Source of the DNA: Campylobacterales bacterium
Lineage (GTDB): Bacteria; Campylobacterota; Campylobacteria; Campylobacterales; Arcobacteraceae
Reading direction: 5' to 3'
DNA: 23,579 bases
NCBI GenBank assembly: GCA_027064245.1
Contig: JAMOPZ010000005.1
Coordinates: 1 to 23,579, forward strand
How positions within the stretch are numbered: position 1 is the first letter of the stretch; the number at the start of each line of letters is the position of its first letter. The translations under genes and the position numbers were made by a program. A model generated the notes under the pieces. The model made no database searches and was not told where the DNA came from. It was given only the letters and a program-made list of their open reading frames with translations. Of this stretch, positions 1 to 8,591 are shown piece after piece.

Positions 1-1224
1 TTAGCATTAATATATCAAGAATTAAATAAATACAATAAAGCAATAAAATATCATAAAAAAACACTTTTTATTGATAATCAATCTGCTCAATATTATGTAA
101 ATTATTCTTTAACTCTTTTTTATAATAATAAATTTAAAAAATCTCTCTTTTATGCAAAACAAGCATTAATATACTCTTGTGATATTCGTGTATATTTAAA
201 TTTAGCAACATTGTATCAAATGTTAAAAAAATCAAAAAAATCAAAAAAATATTATACTATAGCATTAAAAATTGATCATAATAATGCAGATGCCTTATTT
301 GGTCTATCTTTAGTATATTTACAATGTAATGATATTTTAAATGGCTTTAAATATTATGAATCAAGATGGAATTATAGCAGTTTTACTACAAAAAAAAGAG
401 ATTATTTACAACCAAAATGGAATGGAAATATAATAAAAAATAAAAAATTATTTATACACTATGAGCAAGGCTATGGAGATAATATTATGTTTGTAAGATT
501 TATAAATCAAGTAAAAAAAATATCTCAAGCATATATTATATTAGAAATATCAAAGCCTCTATATAAACTTTTTTCTAAATATACAAATGGATGGGATAAA
601 TTAATATTATTGAATAAAAATTTTATTGATTTTGATTATTATTTGCCTATTATGAGCATACCTAATGCCTTAAATTTAAGAAAAAAAAATATTATTAAAG
701 ATAAATATTTAAATATAAAAAATGATCATAAAAACAATAATAAAGAATTTCGTATAGGAATATCATGGAAAGGTAGTAAAACACATATTTTAGACAACAG
801 GCGTTCTATTGATTTAAATATTCTAGAGCCGCTATTTGATTTAAAAAATACTATTTTTTATTCTTTAGAAATAGATACTAATACACAGCAAGAATTAAAA
901 GAATATCCAAAAATTATAAATCTTGGTAAAAAAATTAATAATTTTTATGATACTGCAAAATATATCCAAGAATTAGATTTAGTTATTTGTGTGGATACAT
1001 CTGTTGCACATTTAAGTGGAGCATTAGGTAAGCCTACTTTTATATTGTTATCAAAAATATCAGATTGGAGATGGGGGAAAAAAGATAATAATATATGGTA
1101 TAACTCTATTTCACTGTACAGACAAAAAAAAATAGATATTTGGAGAACACCTATTAAAAATATAAAAAATGATATAATTATACTTGTAAACAAAACCTCT
1201 AAAGAAAAAAGAATACCAAATTAA
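1..1224 (+). CDS. TPR repeat / family 9 glycosyltransferase-like protein (5' partial)
   Basis: The reading frame is open from the first base, so the gene begins outside the window; the visible part is 407 residues and ends in TAA. The first ~115 residues are helical TPR-like repeats of about 34 residues (for example YNKAIKYHKKTLFIDN and KSKKYYTIALKIDHNNADAL). Next comes the junction typical of TPR-glycosyltransferase fusions: YYESRW, then QPKWNG, then HYEQGYGDNIMFVRF. The C-terminal half has RIGISWKGSKTH and CVDTSVAHLSGALGKP, the nucleotide-sugar side of a GT-B heptosyltransferase-like (GT9) fold. Such fusions often modify surface glycans or flagellin, but the donor and acceptor cannot be read here. 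G+C is very low (7 of 60 bases at 661-720) and there are two nine-A runs. It converges on speA with a 15-base gap and no clear terminator. Confidence 0.8.
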   Translation, partial: LALIYQELNKYNKAIKYHKKTLFIDNQSAQYYVNYSLTLFYNNKFKKSLFYAKQALIYSCDIRVYLNLATLYQMLKKSKKSKKYYTIALKIDHNNADALFGLSLVYLQCNDILNGFKYYESRWNYSSFTTKKRDYLQPKWNGNIIKNKKLFIHYEQGYGDNIMFVRFINQVKKISQAYIILEISKPLYKLFSKYTNGWDKLILLNKNFIDFDYYLPIMSIPNALNLRKKNIIKDKYLNIKNDHKNNNKEFRIGISWKGSKTHILDNRRSIDLNILEPLFDLKNTIFYSLEIDTNTQQELKEYPKIINLGKKINNFYDTAKYIQELDLVICVDTSVAHLSGALGKPTFILLSKISDWRWGKKDNNIWYNSISLYRQKKIDIWRTPIKNIKNDIIILVNKTSKEKRIPN

Positions 1225-1239
1225 AAGTAATTAATTCAA

Positions 1240-3051
1240 CTATTTATATGTTGTTTTTATAGTTTTTAGATAACTATTATCATTTAATAATGATACAATA
1301 ATAGATTTTAAAGGATCTTCTAAATTATTGTTTAAATTATTAAATATATTAGCTATGTCATAATCTAAATCTTCAAAAATATCTATAATAGATTGGGATT
1401 TAATAAAATTATTAAGTGTCATTTTATTTTCTATAAATTCTACATTTACCTGAGATGGAGAACTAAAAAGATTATGTTTCATACCTAAGATATCTTGATA
1501 AGCCCCAAGAAGAAAAAAACCTATAAAATACTCCTCTTTCTTTAAGTCAATATCATGTAAATATAATGGTTTTTTCTCATCATAAGGGATCTCTCCATCA
1601 CTATCACAAGTAATATCCCATATATTTGCACTTCTTGTTGCATCTTGATCAAGATGAGTAATAGGCATAATAGGAAAAGATTGATCAATCCCCCATAAGT
1701 CTGGTAAAGATGAAAAAATAGAAAAATTTAAAAGATATTTTTCTTGAATTTTATGATCAAGATTTTTAAGCTCTTTATCTTTATCATATTTTTTTAACTC
1801 TATTGCCTTTTTTATTATAAGATGTGTTAGAACCTCTGCATTACTTCTATCTCTTAAATCTACATATCCCAAATCAAATAAGGTTAAAATTGATTCAAGA
1901 TGCTCTAAGCTATCATGCATATACTCTTTTGCATTTTCTTTTTTTATATCTTTATATAAAGCATACATCTCTTGGATAATAGGTGGATTTTTTTCTTTTA
2001 ATTTTATTTGAGATGGTATATATTCACTTGAAAAAAGTTCTAAAGTAGGTGTAATAAGTACACTACTAGCAGCACTTATAAATCTCCCTGATTCTGTAAA
2101 AATATTTGGAGTTTCTACACCATTTTTTATAGATATATCTTTTAAAGTAAATACAACATCGCTTGCAAACTCTTTTAAACTATATTGAGTTGTTTTCTCA
2201 TAAGCAGAATATTCTATTGCTAATCCTCCGCCTATATTTATAGCATTTAGATTAAAAGCACCTAGTTTTTTAAGCTCTACATAAATATGTCCTGTCTCTT
2301 TTAATGCTTTTTTTAAAGGTCCTATAGTATTCATAGATGATCCAATATGAAAATGTATCATAGTTAAACTTGAAGTTAAATTCTCTTTTTTTAATATCTC
2401 AAGTGCATCTAAAATTTCTAATGAACTTAATCCAAATTTAGCATTGATTCCACCACTTTTTGCCCAAGTTCCACTTCCTTGACTATGAAGTCTTACTCTT
2501 AATCCTATATTTGGAGTTGGTAAGTTTAACTCTTTATAAACTTCAATTATAGTTATAAGTTCATTTAAACCCTCAATTGTTACAGTAATATTATGATCTA
2601 ATTGTTTTGCAATAAAACTTAAAAGTATCATCTCTTTATCTTTAAAACCATTTACTGTAATAGGAGATTTTTTATTGTTATATGCCATGGCAAGAAGAAG
2701 TTCTGCCTTACTTCCCGCTTCTAAACCATAACAAAAAGATGATGAGTATTTTAACATTGGTAAAATATAATTTGGAAGTTGATTTACTTTTAAAGGAAAT
2801 AGTGCAAAAAACTTACCATCATAATTGTATTCTAAGATAGTATCATTAAAAGTATTGTAAAGTTTTTGTATCTGTTTTTGGGTAATATGGGGAAATCTAA
2901 TGATTAGAGGTCCTGTAGTGCCACCATCTCTTATTTGGTTTACTATATCTATTAAAGATGGTTTTGATCCGAAATTAAGCTTTACTTTACCATCTTCTAT
3001 AAAAAAATTATTATCTCCCCATATATCTATACCATAATTATTTAACAACAA
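1240..3051 (-). CDS. speA: biosynthetic arginine decarboxylase
   Basis: Converts arginine to agmatine with PLP, the entry step to putrescine and spermidine through agmatine. The 603 residues match the SpeA (fold III, alanine-racemase-like barrel) family and are near its usual ~630. Visible marks are the PLP lysine in FPLKVNQ (K88), YGLEAGSKAEL (~108-118), HFHIGS (~233-238), the phosphate-binding INIGGG (271-276), FTESGR (318-323) and the substrate-side CDSDG (482-486). No ATG fits the N-terminus. The start is a TTG, with GGAG four bases before the first TTG and seven before a second, adjacent TTG codon; either could be used. It lies 19 bases behind the glutaredoxin gene, so it is probably the last gene of a purE-glutaredoxin-speA transcript. 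Confidence 0.95.
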   Translation of the reverse strand: MLLNNYGIDIWGDNNFFIEDGKVKLNFGSKPSLIDIVNQIRDGGTTGPLIIRFPHITQKQIQKLYNTFNDTILEYNYDGKFFALFPLKVNQLPNYILPMLKYSSSFCYGLEAGSKAELLLAMAYNNKKSPITVNGFKDKEMILLSFIAKQLDHNITVTIEGLNELITIIEVYKELNLPTPNIGLRVRLHSQGSGTWAKSGGINAKFGLSSLEILDALEILKKENLTSSLTMIHFHIGSSMNTIGPLKKALKETGHIYVELKKLGAFNLNAINIGGGLAIEYSAYEKTTQYSLKEFASDVVFTLKDISIKNGVETPNIFTESGRFISAASSVLITPTLELFSSEYIPSQIKLKEKNPPIIQEMYALYKDIKKENAKEYMHDSLEHLESILTLFDLGYVDLRDRSNAEVLTHLIIKKAIELKKYDKDKELKNLDHKIQEKYLLNFSIFSSLPDLWGIDQSFPIMPITHLDQDATRSANIWDITCDSDGEIPYDEKKPLYLHDIDLKKEEYFIGFFLLGAYQDILGMKHNLFSSPSQVNVEFIENKMTLNNFIKSQSIIDIFEDLDYDIANIFNNLNNNLEDPLKSIIVSLLNDNSYLKTIKTTYK

Positions 3052-3070
3052 AAAACTCCAAAATTATAAA

Positions 3071-3304
3071 CTATTTTATAGCCAATTCTTTATTGATCTT
3101 TTTTTCATCAAATCCACATATCCATCTTGAACCTATAAGTACTACAGGTACACCTCTACATCCATGTTTTTGACAATCAACAGCTGCATATTTGTCTTTT
3201 GTAATATCTATAGTTTTAAATTTTATATTATTCTTTTTTAAGTGATTTTTAACAACACCACACCATTTACAAGATGGTGATGTAAAAACTACTACTTTTT
3301 TCAT
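3071..3304 (-). CDS. glutaredoxin-family small thiol-disulfide protein
   Basis: A 77-residue protein with a thioredoxin fold of glutaredoxin size. The N-terminal strand VVVFTSP is followed by a C-K-W-C redox pair (C12, C15). The cis-proline appears in RGVPVV (P53). It would reduce disulfides or mixed disulfides in the cytoplasm; the partner is unknown. The active site is not the classical CPYC, and three further cysteines (C44, C49, C63) make it cysteine-rich for its size. Its ATG overlaps the purE stop in an ATGA arrangement, so translation is probably coupled to purE. speA follows 19 bases later. Confidence 0.85.
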   Translation of the reverse strand: MKKVVVFTSPSCKWCGVVKNHLKKNNIKFKTIDITKDKYAAVDCQKHGCRGVPVVLIGSRWICGFDEKKINKELAIK

Positions 3305-3798
3305 GATATTAATACCTCTATTGTTTTACTATCATTTTCAACTGCTTTACTTTTTACTATTCTATCTTCTTGAAGTTTTATAGCTAACTCTTTATCTGTA
3401 ATGGCTAAAATTTGCATAGATAAATATGCAGCATTTATAGCCCCTGCGCGCCCAAGAGCAACAGTTGCAACTGGCATACCTGAAGGCATCTGTACAGTAC
3501 TAAGCATAGCATCCATACCATCCATTGCACCACCTTTCATAGGTACTCCAATAATTGGTTTAGTTGTTGTTGCAGCTAAAGCCCCAGCTAAATGAGCTGC
3601 CATTCCAGCTGCAGCTATAAAAACCTTAGCACCTTTTTCCTCTGCAGTTTTTACATAATCTTTTGTTCTTTGTGGTGATCTGTGAGCAGATGAAATTATA
3701 AGTTCATATTTTACATTAAACTTTTCTAATGTATCAGAACAATTTTTCATAATCTCATAGTCTGATTTACTTCCTAAGATAATAGAAACAAAATTCAT
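3301..3798 (-). CDS. purE: N5-carboxyaminoimidazole ribonucleotide mutase (PurE class I)
   Basis: Moves the carboxyl group of N5-CAIR to give CAIR in de novo purine synthesis, in the cytoplasm. The 165-residue protein has the usual class I PurE layout: GSKSD near the N-terminus (9-13), the catalytic SAHRSP (H39), IAAAGMAAHLAG (61-72), and GGAMDGMDAMLSTVQMPSGMPVATV running from about 89. The ATG has AAGGA seven bases upstream. It faces petA across a 162-base gap and heads the purE-glutaredoxin-speA cluster, with a 4-base overlap into the glutaredoxin gene. No purK is visible nearby. Confidence 0.96.
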   Translation of the reverse strand: MNFVSIILGSKSDYEIMKNCSDTLEKFNVKYELIISSAHRSPQRTKDYVKTAEEKGAKVFIAAAGMAAHLAGALAATTTKPIIGVPMKGGAMDGMDAMLSTVQMPSGMPVATVALGRAGAINAAYLSMQILAITDKELAIKLQEDRIVKSKAVENDSKTIEVLIS

Positions 3799-3920
3799 TA
3801 TAGATTCCTTTATTTATATAATATTTATAATTGTATATAAAAAAGACTTAAAAAAATATGAATTAACTTTAATATAACTTAAATTTATGATAAATAAAAA
3901 CCTTTTAAGTTTTAAAGTTA

Positions 3921-3926
3921 TATAAT
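3921..3926 (+). promoter_or_regulatory. -10 element of the petABC promoter
   Basis: A perfect TATAAT lies 34 bases before the petA ATG, in an A/T-rich stretch. There is no convincing -35 hexamer, which fits Campylobacterota sigma-70 promoters, where the upstream signal is a T-rich periodic pattern. The petA ribosome binding site AAGGA is at 3950-3954. The rest of the 3799-3960 gap shows only AT-rich DNA and the purE ribosome binding site (AAGGA on the minus strand, 3806-3810). Confidence 0.55.
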
Positions 3927-3960
3927 TGATAGATTTTAAATCTAACACAAAGGAATAAAT

Positions 3961-4509
3961 ATGTCTAACACAAACAGACGAGATTTTCTTGGTATGTCAT
4001 TTGCAGCAGTTGCTGCAGTAGGAGGGGTTACAGCGCTAGTTGGTATGAAACGAGCGTGGGATCCACTTCCAAGTGTTAAAGCAGCAGGTACAACAGTAGT
4101 TGATACTTCTACTGCTGAAGCAAATGTGATGTATACAGAAAAATGGAGAGGTAAACCAGTTTTTATCTTGAAAAAAACTAAAGAAATGGTTGCAAAAGCA
4201 TCTAATAATGAAAAAGCAAGAGATGTTATTGTAAATGGTGAACACTTTTTGGTATGTATAGGACTTTGTACACATTTAGGTTGTATTCCAGCATATAGAC
4301 CAGAGAGTGAAAACTTTTTATGTGCTTGTCATGGTGCTGAGTATGATCAAAGTGCAATCAATACAAAGGCTCCAGCTCCATTACCTATGCCAATACCTCC
4401 ATTTACAGTGGATGGTAATAAGATAATTTTAGGTAAAGCTGGCGATACTTATAACAAAATGAAAGAAGCTGGTGTACTAGGTAGTACTCCACTTGACCCT
4501 AAAGCTTAA
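3961..4509 (+). CDS. petA: Rieske iron-sulfur subunit of the cytochrome bc complex
   Basis: Carries the [2Fe-2S] cluster that takes the first electron from quinol at the Qo site and passes it to the c-type haem. The 182 residues begin with a twin-arginine-like leader (NRRDFLG then a hydrophobic stretch to about residue 28), which would send or anchor the folded protein across the inner membrane. Box I is CTHLGC (103-108) and box II is CACHG (121-125). From the family, C103, H105, C121 and H124 hold the cluster, and C108-C123 form the disulfide. Box II has alanine where CPCHG is most common. First gene of petABC; its stop overlaps a near-perfect AAGGAGG for petB. Confidence 0.96.
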   Translation: MSNTNRRDFLGMSFAAVAAVGGVTALVGMKRAWDPLPSVKAAGTTVVDTSTAEANVMYTEKWRGKPVFILKKTKEMVAKASNNEKARDVIVNGEHFLVCIGLCTHLGCIPAYRPESENFLCACHGAEYDQSAINTKAPAPLPMPIPPFTVDGNKIILGKAGDTYNKMKEAGVLGSTPLDPKA

Positions 4510-4519
4510 GGAGGCATAA

Positions 4520-5737
4520 ATGGCACATTTTAGTGATGCGAAACCATTTAGTGAACAATGGTTAGACGAAAGACTTGCTGTTAAAACTTTAAAAAGAGTT
4601 TTATCTCAAGAGTATTGGATTCCAAAAAATATCAACTTCCTATGGGCTATGGGTATGATTTTGGCAGTTACATTTGGATTATTATTAATTTCTGGAATTT
4701 TCCTTTTAATGTATTATAAACCAGATGTAAATCTTGCTTTTGATAGTGTAAACTATACTATTATGCAAGAAGTAGGTTATGGATGGTTATTTAGACATAT
4801 TCATGGTGTTGCAGCTTCTGTTGTATTTTTAATCATATATATTCATATGTTTACAGGTATCTATTATGGAAGTTATAAAAAAGGTAGAGAGATGATTTGG
4901 ATCTCTGGTATGCTTTTATTTGTAACTTTTAGTGCTGAAGCTTTCTCTGGATATATGCTACCTTGGGGACAAATGTCTTATTGGGCTGGTATGGTTATTA
5001 CAAACCTATTTAGTTTAGGTGGATTAGAGTTAAATGGTCTTGTAGAATGGATTAGAGGAGATTATGTTCCAGGAGATGCTTTTCTTTCTAGATTCTTTAT
5101 GCTTCATGTACTTCTTATGCCTTTAATTATTATAGGTGTTATTGTACTACATTTTGGAACACTTAGAATTCCACATGTAAACAACCAAGAGGGTGAAGAG
5201 ATTGATTTTGATGTTGAAGCTGAAAAATATCTTTCAGGTGATACTAAAAATGCAAAAATTATAAGATTTCAATGGGATTTCTTAGCAAAAGATTTTATGG
5301 TAATGGCATTTTTCTTAACATTTTTCTTTTATTTAGTATTTTATCATTTTGATTTTGCTATGGATCCTGTAAACTTTGATCCAGCAGATGGACTTAAAAC
5401 TCCTCCACATATCTACCCTGAGTGGTATTTCTTATGGTCATATGAAATTTTAAGACCATTTAGTAAAAATATTGGATTAATGGCATTTGGTTTTGCACAA
5501 GTTATTTTTATGCTTTTACCATTTTTAGACAGAAGTCCAAATGCAAAACCTGCGCATACAAGAGGATTGTTTAAAGTATGGTTTTGGGCATTATTGGTTG
5601 ATATGATTGTATTATCTATTATGGGTAAAGTTCCACCTGAAGGTGTATTTAATACTATTGGATTAGTAGCTGCACTTACATTTATAGGACTTTGGATTGC
5701 TCTACCATTTATAACTATGGCTGAGAAGAAAGCGTAA
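4520..5737 (+). CDS. petB: cytochrome b subunit of the cytochrome bc complex
   Basis: Membrane core of quinol:cytochrome c oxidoreductase, with two b haems and the Qo and Qi sites. At 405 residues it is a fused full-length cytochrome b with several hydrophobic helices. Haem-ligand histidines are read as H95 and H109 (RHIHGVAAS to YIH) and H196 and H211 (FMLHVLLMP to VLH). The Qo-site PEWY is at 300-303, and LPWGQMSYWA is at about 147-156. The helix B pair is 14 residues apart, but the helix D pair is 15 apart, as in cytochrome b6. AAGGAGG (4508-4514) sits five bases before the ATG. Gaps of 10 bases to petA and petC argue for one transcript. Confidence 0.97.
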   Translation: MAHFSDAKPFSEQWLDERLAVKTLKRVLSQEYWIPKNINFLWAMGMILAVTFGLLLISGIFLLMYYKPDVNLAFDSVNYTIMQEVGYGWLFRHIHGVAASVVFLIIYIHMFTGIYYGSYKKGREMIWISGMLLFVTFSAEAFSGYMLPWGQMSYWAGMVITNLFSLGGLELNGLVEWIRGDYVPGDAFLSRFFMLHVLLMPLIIIGVIVLHFGTLRIPHVNNQEGEEIDFDVEAEKYLSGDTKNAKIIRFQWDFLAKDFMVMAFFLTFFFYLVFYHFDFAMDPVNFDPADGLKTPPHIYPEWYFLWSYEILRPFSKNIGLMAFGFAQVIFMLLPFLDRSPNAKPAHTRGLFKVWFWALLVDMIVLSIMGKVPPEGVFNTIGLVAALTFIGLWIALPFITMAEKKA

Positions 5738-5747
5738 GGGGTAAAAA

Positions 5748-6683
5748 ATGAGAGAATTAAAAATATTAGCAATAGTAATCTTTTTTACACTTGTAACATA
5801 TTGGGGAGTTGAGCCTTATGCACACTCTCAAATGCACAAGCATGTAGAGAGTGATAACTTTGAATATAAAGATCTTAAAGAAGTAGAAAAAGGTGATGTA
5901 GCAAAAGGTAAAGATCTTGTTATGTCTAACTGTACAGCATGTCATGCTATAAAAGTAGCAAATATGCCTGCACCTATGGATCCTGTTACTTCTGGATCTA
6001 GTTATGGTGTAAACCCACCAGATTTAAGTAATATGGGAGCTATTTTAGATCCTAAATATCTTGCAGCATTTATAGCAGATCCTGCAACTGCATCTAATGT
6101 AGCACATAAATTTACTCCAGAAAGTGGAAGAAGTCATCCAATGCCAGGGTACAACTGGATGCCAAAAGAAGATATCGCAGCTATGGTTGCATATTTACAA
6201 TCTATTGCTCCAAAAGAGATCACTCCAAAAGAAGTTTATGTTTCAGCTTGTGGTAGATGTCATGCAGCTAGATATGATGGAAAAGTTTTAGGTCAAAAAT
6301 GGACTCAAATTGGTCAAAAACCAAGATTTAAATATGAAAAAGATTCTTTAGCATTTGATATCAAACTACTAGAGTATGAAGATTCTTTGAAAAAATATAT
6401 GGGAAAATTACCTCCTGATTTATCTATTATTATTAGAGCTAGAGATGAGCACTTCTTAAAAACTTTTATTGAAAATCCACAAACTCAACTTCCAGGAACT
6501 GCAATGCCTAGAGTTGGTTTAAGTGAAGAAGGGTTTGAAAAAGTTATGCAACATTTAGAAGATATAGGTGATCCTAGTAAACCTACTAGAGATTCGTTAG
6601 GTGTTTATTTCCTTATTTATATGGTTATATTTACAATCTTCGCTGTATTATGGAAAAAATCAGTTTGGCGAAAACTACACTAA
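5748..6683 (+). CDS. petC: membrane-anchored di-haem cytochrome c subunit (PetC)
   Basis: Takes electrons from the Rieske protein and hands them to periplasmic c-type carriers. The 311 residues hold two CXXCH haem sites, CTACH (62-66) and CGRCH (168-172), in two cytochrome c domains, each followed by a Met-rich loop (GYNWMP near 134-139; GTAMPR near 250-255). There is a hydrophobic N-terminal segment (~5-20) and a C-terminal membrane helix (~285-301) followed by basic residues. This di-haem design replaces cytochrome c1 in Campylobacterota. AAGGGG overlaps the petB stop region and serves the ATG. Confidence 0.95.
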   Translation: MRELKILAIVIFFTLVTYWGVEPYAHSQMHKHVESDNFEYKDLKEVEKGDVAKGKDLVMSNCTACHAIKVANMPAPMDPVTSGSSYGVNPPDLSNMGAILDPKYLAAFIADPATASNVAHKFTPESGRSHPMPGYNWMPKEDIAAMVAYLQSIAPKEITPKEVYVSACGRCHAARYDGKVLGQKWTQIGQKPRFKYEKDSLAFDIKLLEYEDSLKKYMGKLPPDLSIIIRARDEHFLKTFIENPQTQLPGTAMPRVGLSEEGFEKVMQHLEDIGDPSKPTRDSLGVYFLIYMVIFTIFAVLWKKSVWRKLH

Positions 6684-6693
6684 GGATTAGAAT

Positions 6694-7086
6694 ATGAAAA
6701 AAATATTAATAACAGCAATAGCAAGTGCGACTTTCGCATTTGCTGCTAATAGTAGTACAACAACAATTAATGCTACTATGGCACTTATGAATCAAGGTAT
6801 GGATAAGATACAAAAAGGTTTTTTATTAAATCAAAAGTCTCTTATTTTAGATGGTATTTCAGTTATTAAAAATGCAGATGCAATATTTAATACTGTAGAT
6901 ACAAATAGTTTTATTAAACACAATAATAAAACTCAAGTAACAAAAAATATTAGTAAAAACTTATCTAACAATATTGAGATGTTAGAGCAAGATGTTAAAG
7001 AGGGTAAATTTTCAGATGCAACGTCTGATTATGGAAAAGCTTTATCAAATTGTGTAGCATGTCATACTATTATTAGAGGTTGGTAA
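6694..7086 (+). CDS. small periplasmic cytochrome, cytochrome c'-like
   Basis: A 130-residue protein with a cleavable-looking signal peptide (MKK, hydrophobic core, AFA-A at ~15-18) and one haem site, CVACH, at 120-124, only six residues from the end. A mostly helical body followed by a C-terminal CXXCH is the layout of class II cytochromes such as c' and c-556. The role could be electron transfer or small-ligand (for example NO) binding; the sequence does not decide. AAGGA (6682-6686) overlaps the petC stop, the gap is 10 bases, and a strong terminator follows, so this is the fourth gene of the petABC transcript. Confidence 0.8.
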   Translation: MKKILITAIASATFAFAANSSTTTINATMALMNQGMDKIQKGFLLNQKSLILDGISVIKNADAIFNTVDTNSFIKHNNKTQVTKNISKNLSNNIEMLEQDVKEGKFSDATSDYGKALSNCVACHTIIRGW

Positions 7087-7111
7087 TATTTAACTTTTAA
7101 TAAGTTTATAT

Positions 7112-7144
7112 AAAAGGTCAAGATTTTTATCTTGACCTTTTTTT
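7112..7144. terminator. strong hairpin terminator between converging units
   Basis: A perfect 13-bp stem (AAAAGGTCAAGAT at 7112-7124 with its complement at 7129-7141) encloses a TTTT loop and runs into a T-run on the plus strand. It ends the petABC-cytochrome c' transcript. It overlaps the last bases of the convergent 7143-8573 gene and could also work for that gene, though the minus-strand T-run is shorter. Confidence 0.9.
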
Positions 7145-8573
7145 ATATCTTTAATTCATCTATTACAGGTATTAAAATTTGGTTTAATCTATTTGAATCA
7201 AATGAAAGTAGATCACTATTTGTATTAAAAAAACTCACACTTCTTTTTTCAAACATATCCTCTTTTAAAGGTAATATCTGAAGAATATCTTTCTCTTTAT
7301 TTAATCGCTTTATAGGATTTGCCCTTTCTTGAACTACTATTATATCTTGATTAAATATTTTAGAAAGATTATTTAAATGCGATAATACTCTTGTATTATC
7401 TTTATCCCCCATAGGATCAATATCTAATATTTTTAATTTAATTTTCAATTGATTTGATATATCAAACAAAATAGGAGATATTTGTTCATACAATAAACTA
7501 TCATTGATTAAGATAAGTGAATTTTTTAGTGTTATTATAGATTCATCCCCTTTTTTAAATATAGGTACTTTAAGGTCCAATAATAACTTTGTTACTCTTT
7601 TTGATCTAAGTAAACTTTTTGTTAATATAAGAACTCCTATATCATATCTTATTTTATCTGTAGTTAAAATAGTTTGCATACCCATATTATGATAATCAAA
7701 TTCTAAAATAGTATTTTGAAACTTTTCTAATTTTTCTTTTATTAAATTGATTAAATCTACTGAAGATGGTCTAGTTATTTTTACTATTAATTTTTTATTA
7801 TCCATTCTTTTATGTAAAATTTTAATATCATCTATAGTGTTTAAAATCTCTTTTTCTTCTTGAAGATACATATCAATATAAAGATACATATTACTTCCAA
7901 ATGGCATTGGAAATTGTTTTTTTAATTTTGAAATAGTATTATAAACTTGTATTAACACATCTGGTTTTCCTATAGCTATAATTGTATCATTTGGTTTTAA
8001 AACTAAAGATGGTTTTATATATAATAATTTATTATCTCTATAAAGGGCTACTATTCTCCAATCTTTTTGTGTGATACTCCCTATATATCTATAAGCAAAA
8101 TTACTTCCAAAGGGTATCTTAATCTCCATAATTTCACCTTGCCTAAGCCCTATATTTTGAGCAAATACAGGAATATTAGGTAAATGTTCCACAAGACCAT
8201 TTACAAGCACATCAAATGCTTTATAATACTTTATATTATCATAATCTAATGTGATATCCCATTGATCATATACTGTTATATTAATATTTTGTTGTAATGT
8301 ATTGATATTGTCTATTGTAGCTATTGTTTCATCTTTACTATTTAATAATATTAAAACATCCTGATACAGCTCTTTATTAAGTAAAAATGAAAGCTTAGAA
8401 TAACTTGTAGGATCAAATTTATAAAATAAAAAGTTAAAAGGTGTAGTTTTTGGTAAAATATTATCATCCATATAAACTACATCATAATGATTATAGTTAC
8501 TATTTAAAGAAATAACTTTTTCTATAAGTTTTGTAGCGATTTTGCCATCTAGTATTATTAAAACATTTTTCAT
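7143..8573 (-). CDS. RCK_C/TrkA-C domain protein, COG3400-like
   Basis: A 476-residue soluble protein. The N-terminal ~130 residues look like a decayed Rossmann/RCK_N unit (MKNVLIILDG start) without a clear dinucleotide glycine motif. Residues about 145-215 fit a TrkA C-terminal (RCK_C) domain: EIKIPFGSNFAYRYIGSI, then LKPNDTIIAIG. The rest has alternating strands and helices but no motif I recognise. No transmembrane segment is seen, so it is a regulator or sensor rather than a channel. Family knowledge suggests potassium- or nucleotide-linked regulation; the ligand is unknown. It is a single gene with its own promoter, and its ATG has no Shine-Dalgarno sequence. Confidence 0.75.
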   Translation of the reverse strand: MKNVLIILDGKIATKLIEKVISLNSNYNHYDVVYMDDNILPKTTPFNFLFYKFDPTSYSKLSFLLNKELYQDVLILLNSKDETIATIDNINTLQQNINITVYDQWDITLDYDNIKYYKAFDVLVNGLVEHLPNIPVFAQNIGLRQGEIMEIKIPFGSNFAYRYIGSITQKDWRIVALYRDNKLLYIKPSLVLKPNDTIIAIGKPDVLIQVYNTISKLKKQFPMPFGSNMYLYIDMYLQEEKEILNTIDDIKILHKRMDNKKLIVKITRPSSVDLINLIKEKLEKFQNTILEFDYHNMGMQTILTTDKIRYDIGVLILTKSLLRSKRVTKLLLDLKVPIFKKGDESIITLKNSLILINDSLLYEQISPILFDISNQLKIKLKILDIDPMGDKDNTRVLSHLNNLSKIFNQDIIVVQERANPIKRLNKEKDILQILPLKEDMFEKRSVSFFNTNSDLLSFDSNRLNQILIPVIDELKI

Positions 8574-8591
8574 AAGAGTAATAATAGCTAA

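Noticed and set aside
1236..1260. CAAC...GTTG hairpin followed by T's between the glycosyltransferase gene and speA
   Set aside because: A four-pair stem with a nine-base loop is not convincing as a terminator.
3888..3926. Twelve-codon frame in the purE-petA gap
   Set aside because: No ribosome binding site, and it covers the TATAAT of petA.
5413..5772. Minus-strand frame of 119 codons antisense to the end of petB
   Set aside because: It is a shadow of the conserved cytochrome b coding pattern. PEWY and the helices are encoded on the plus strand.
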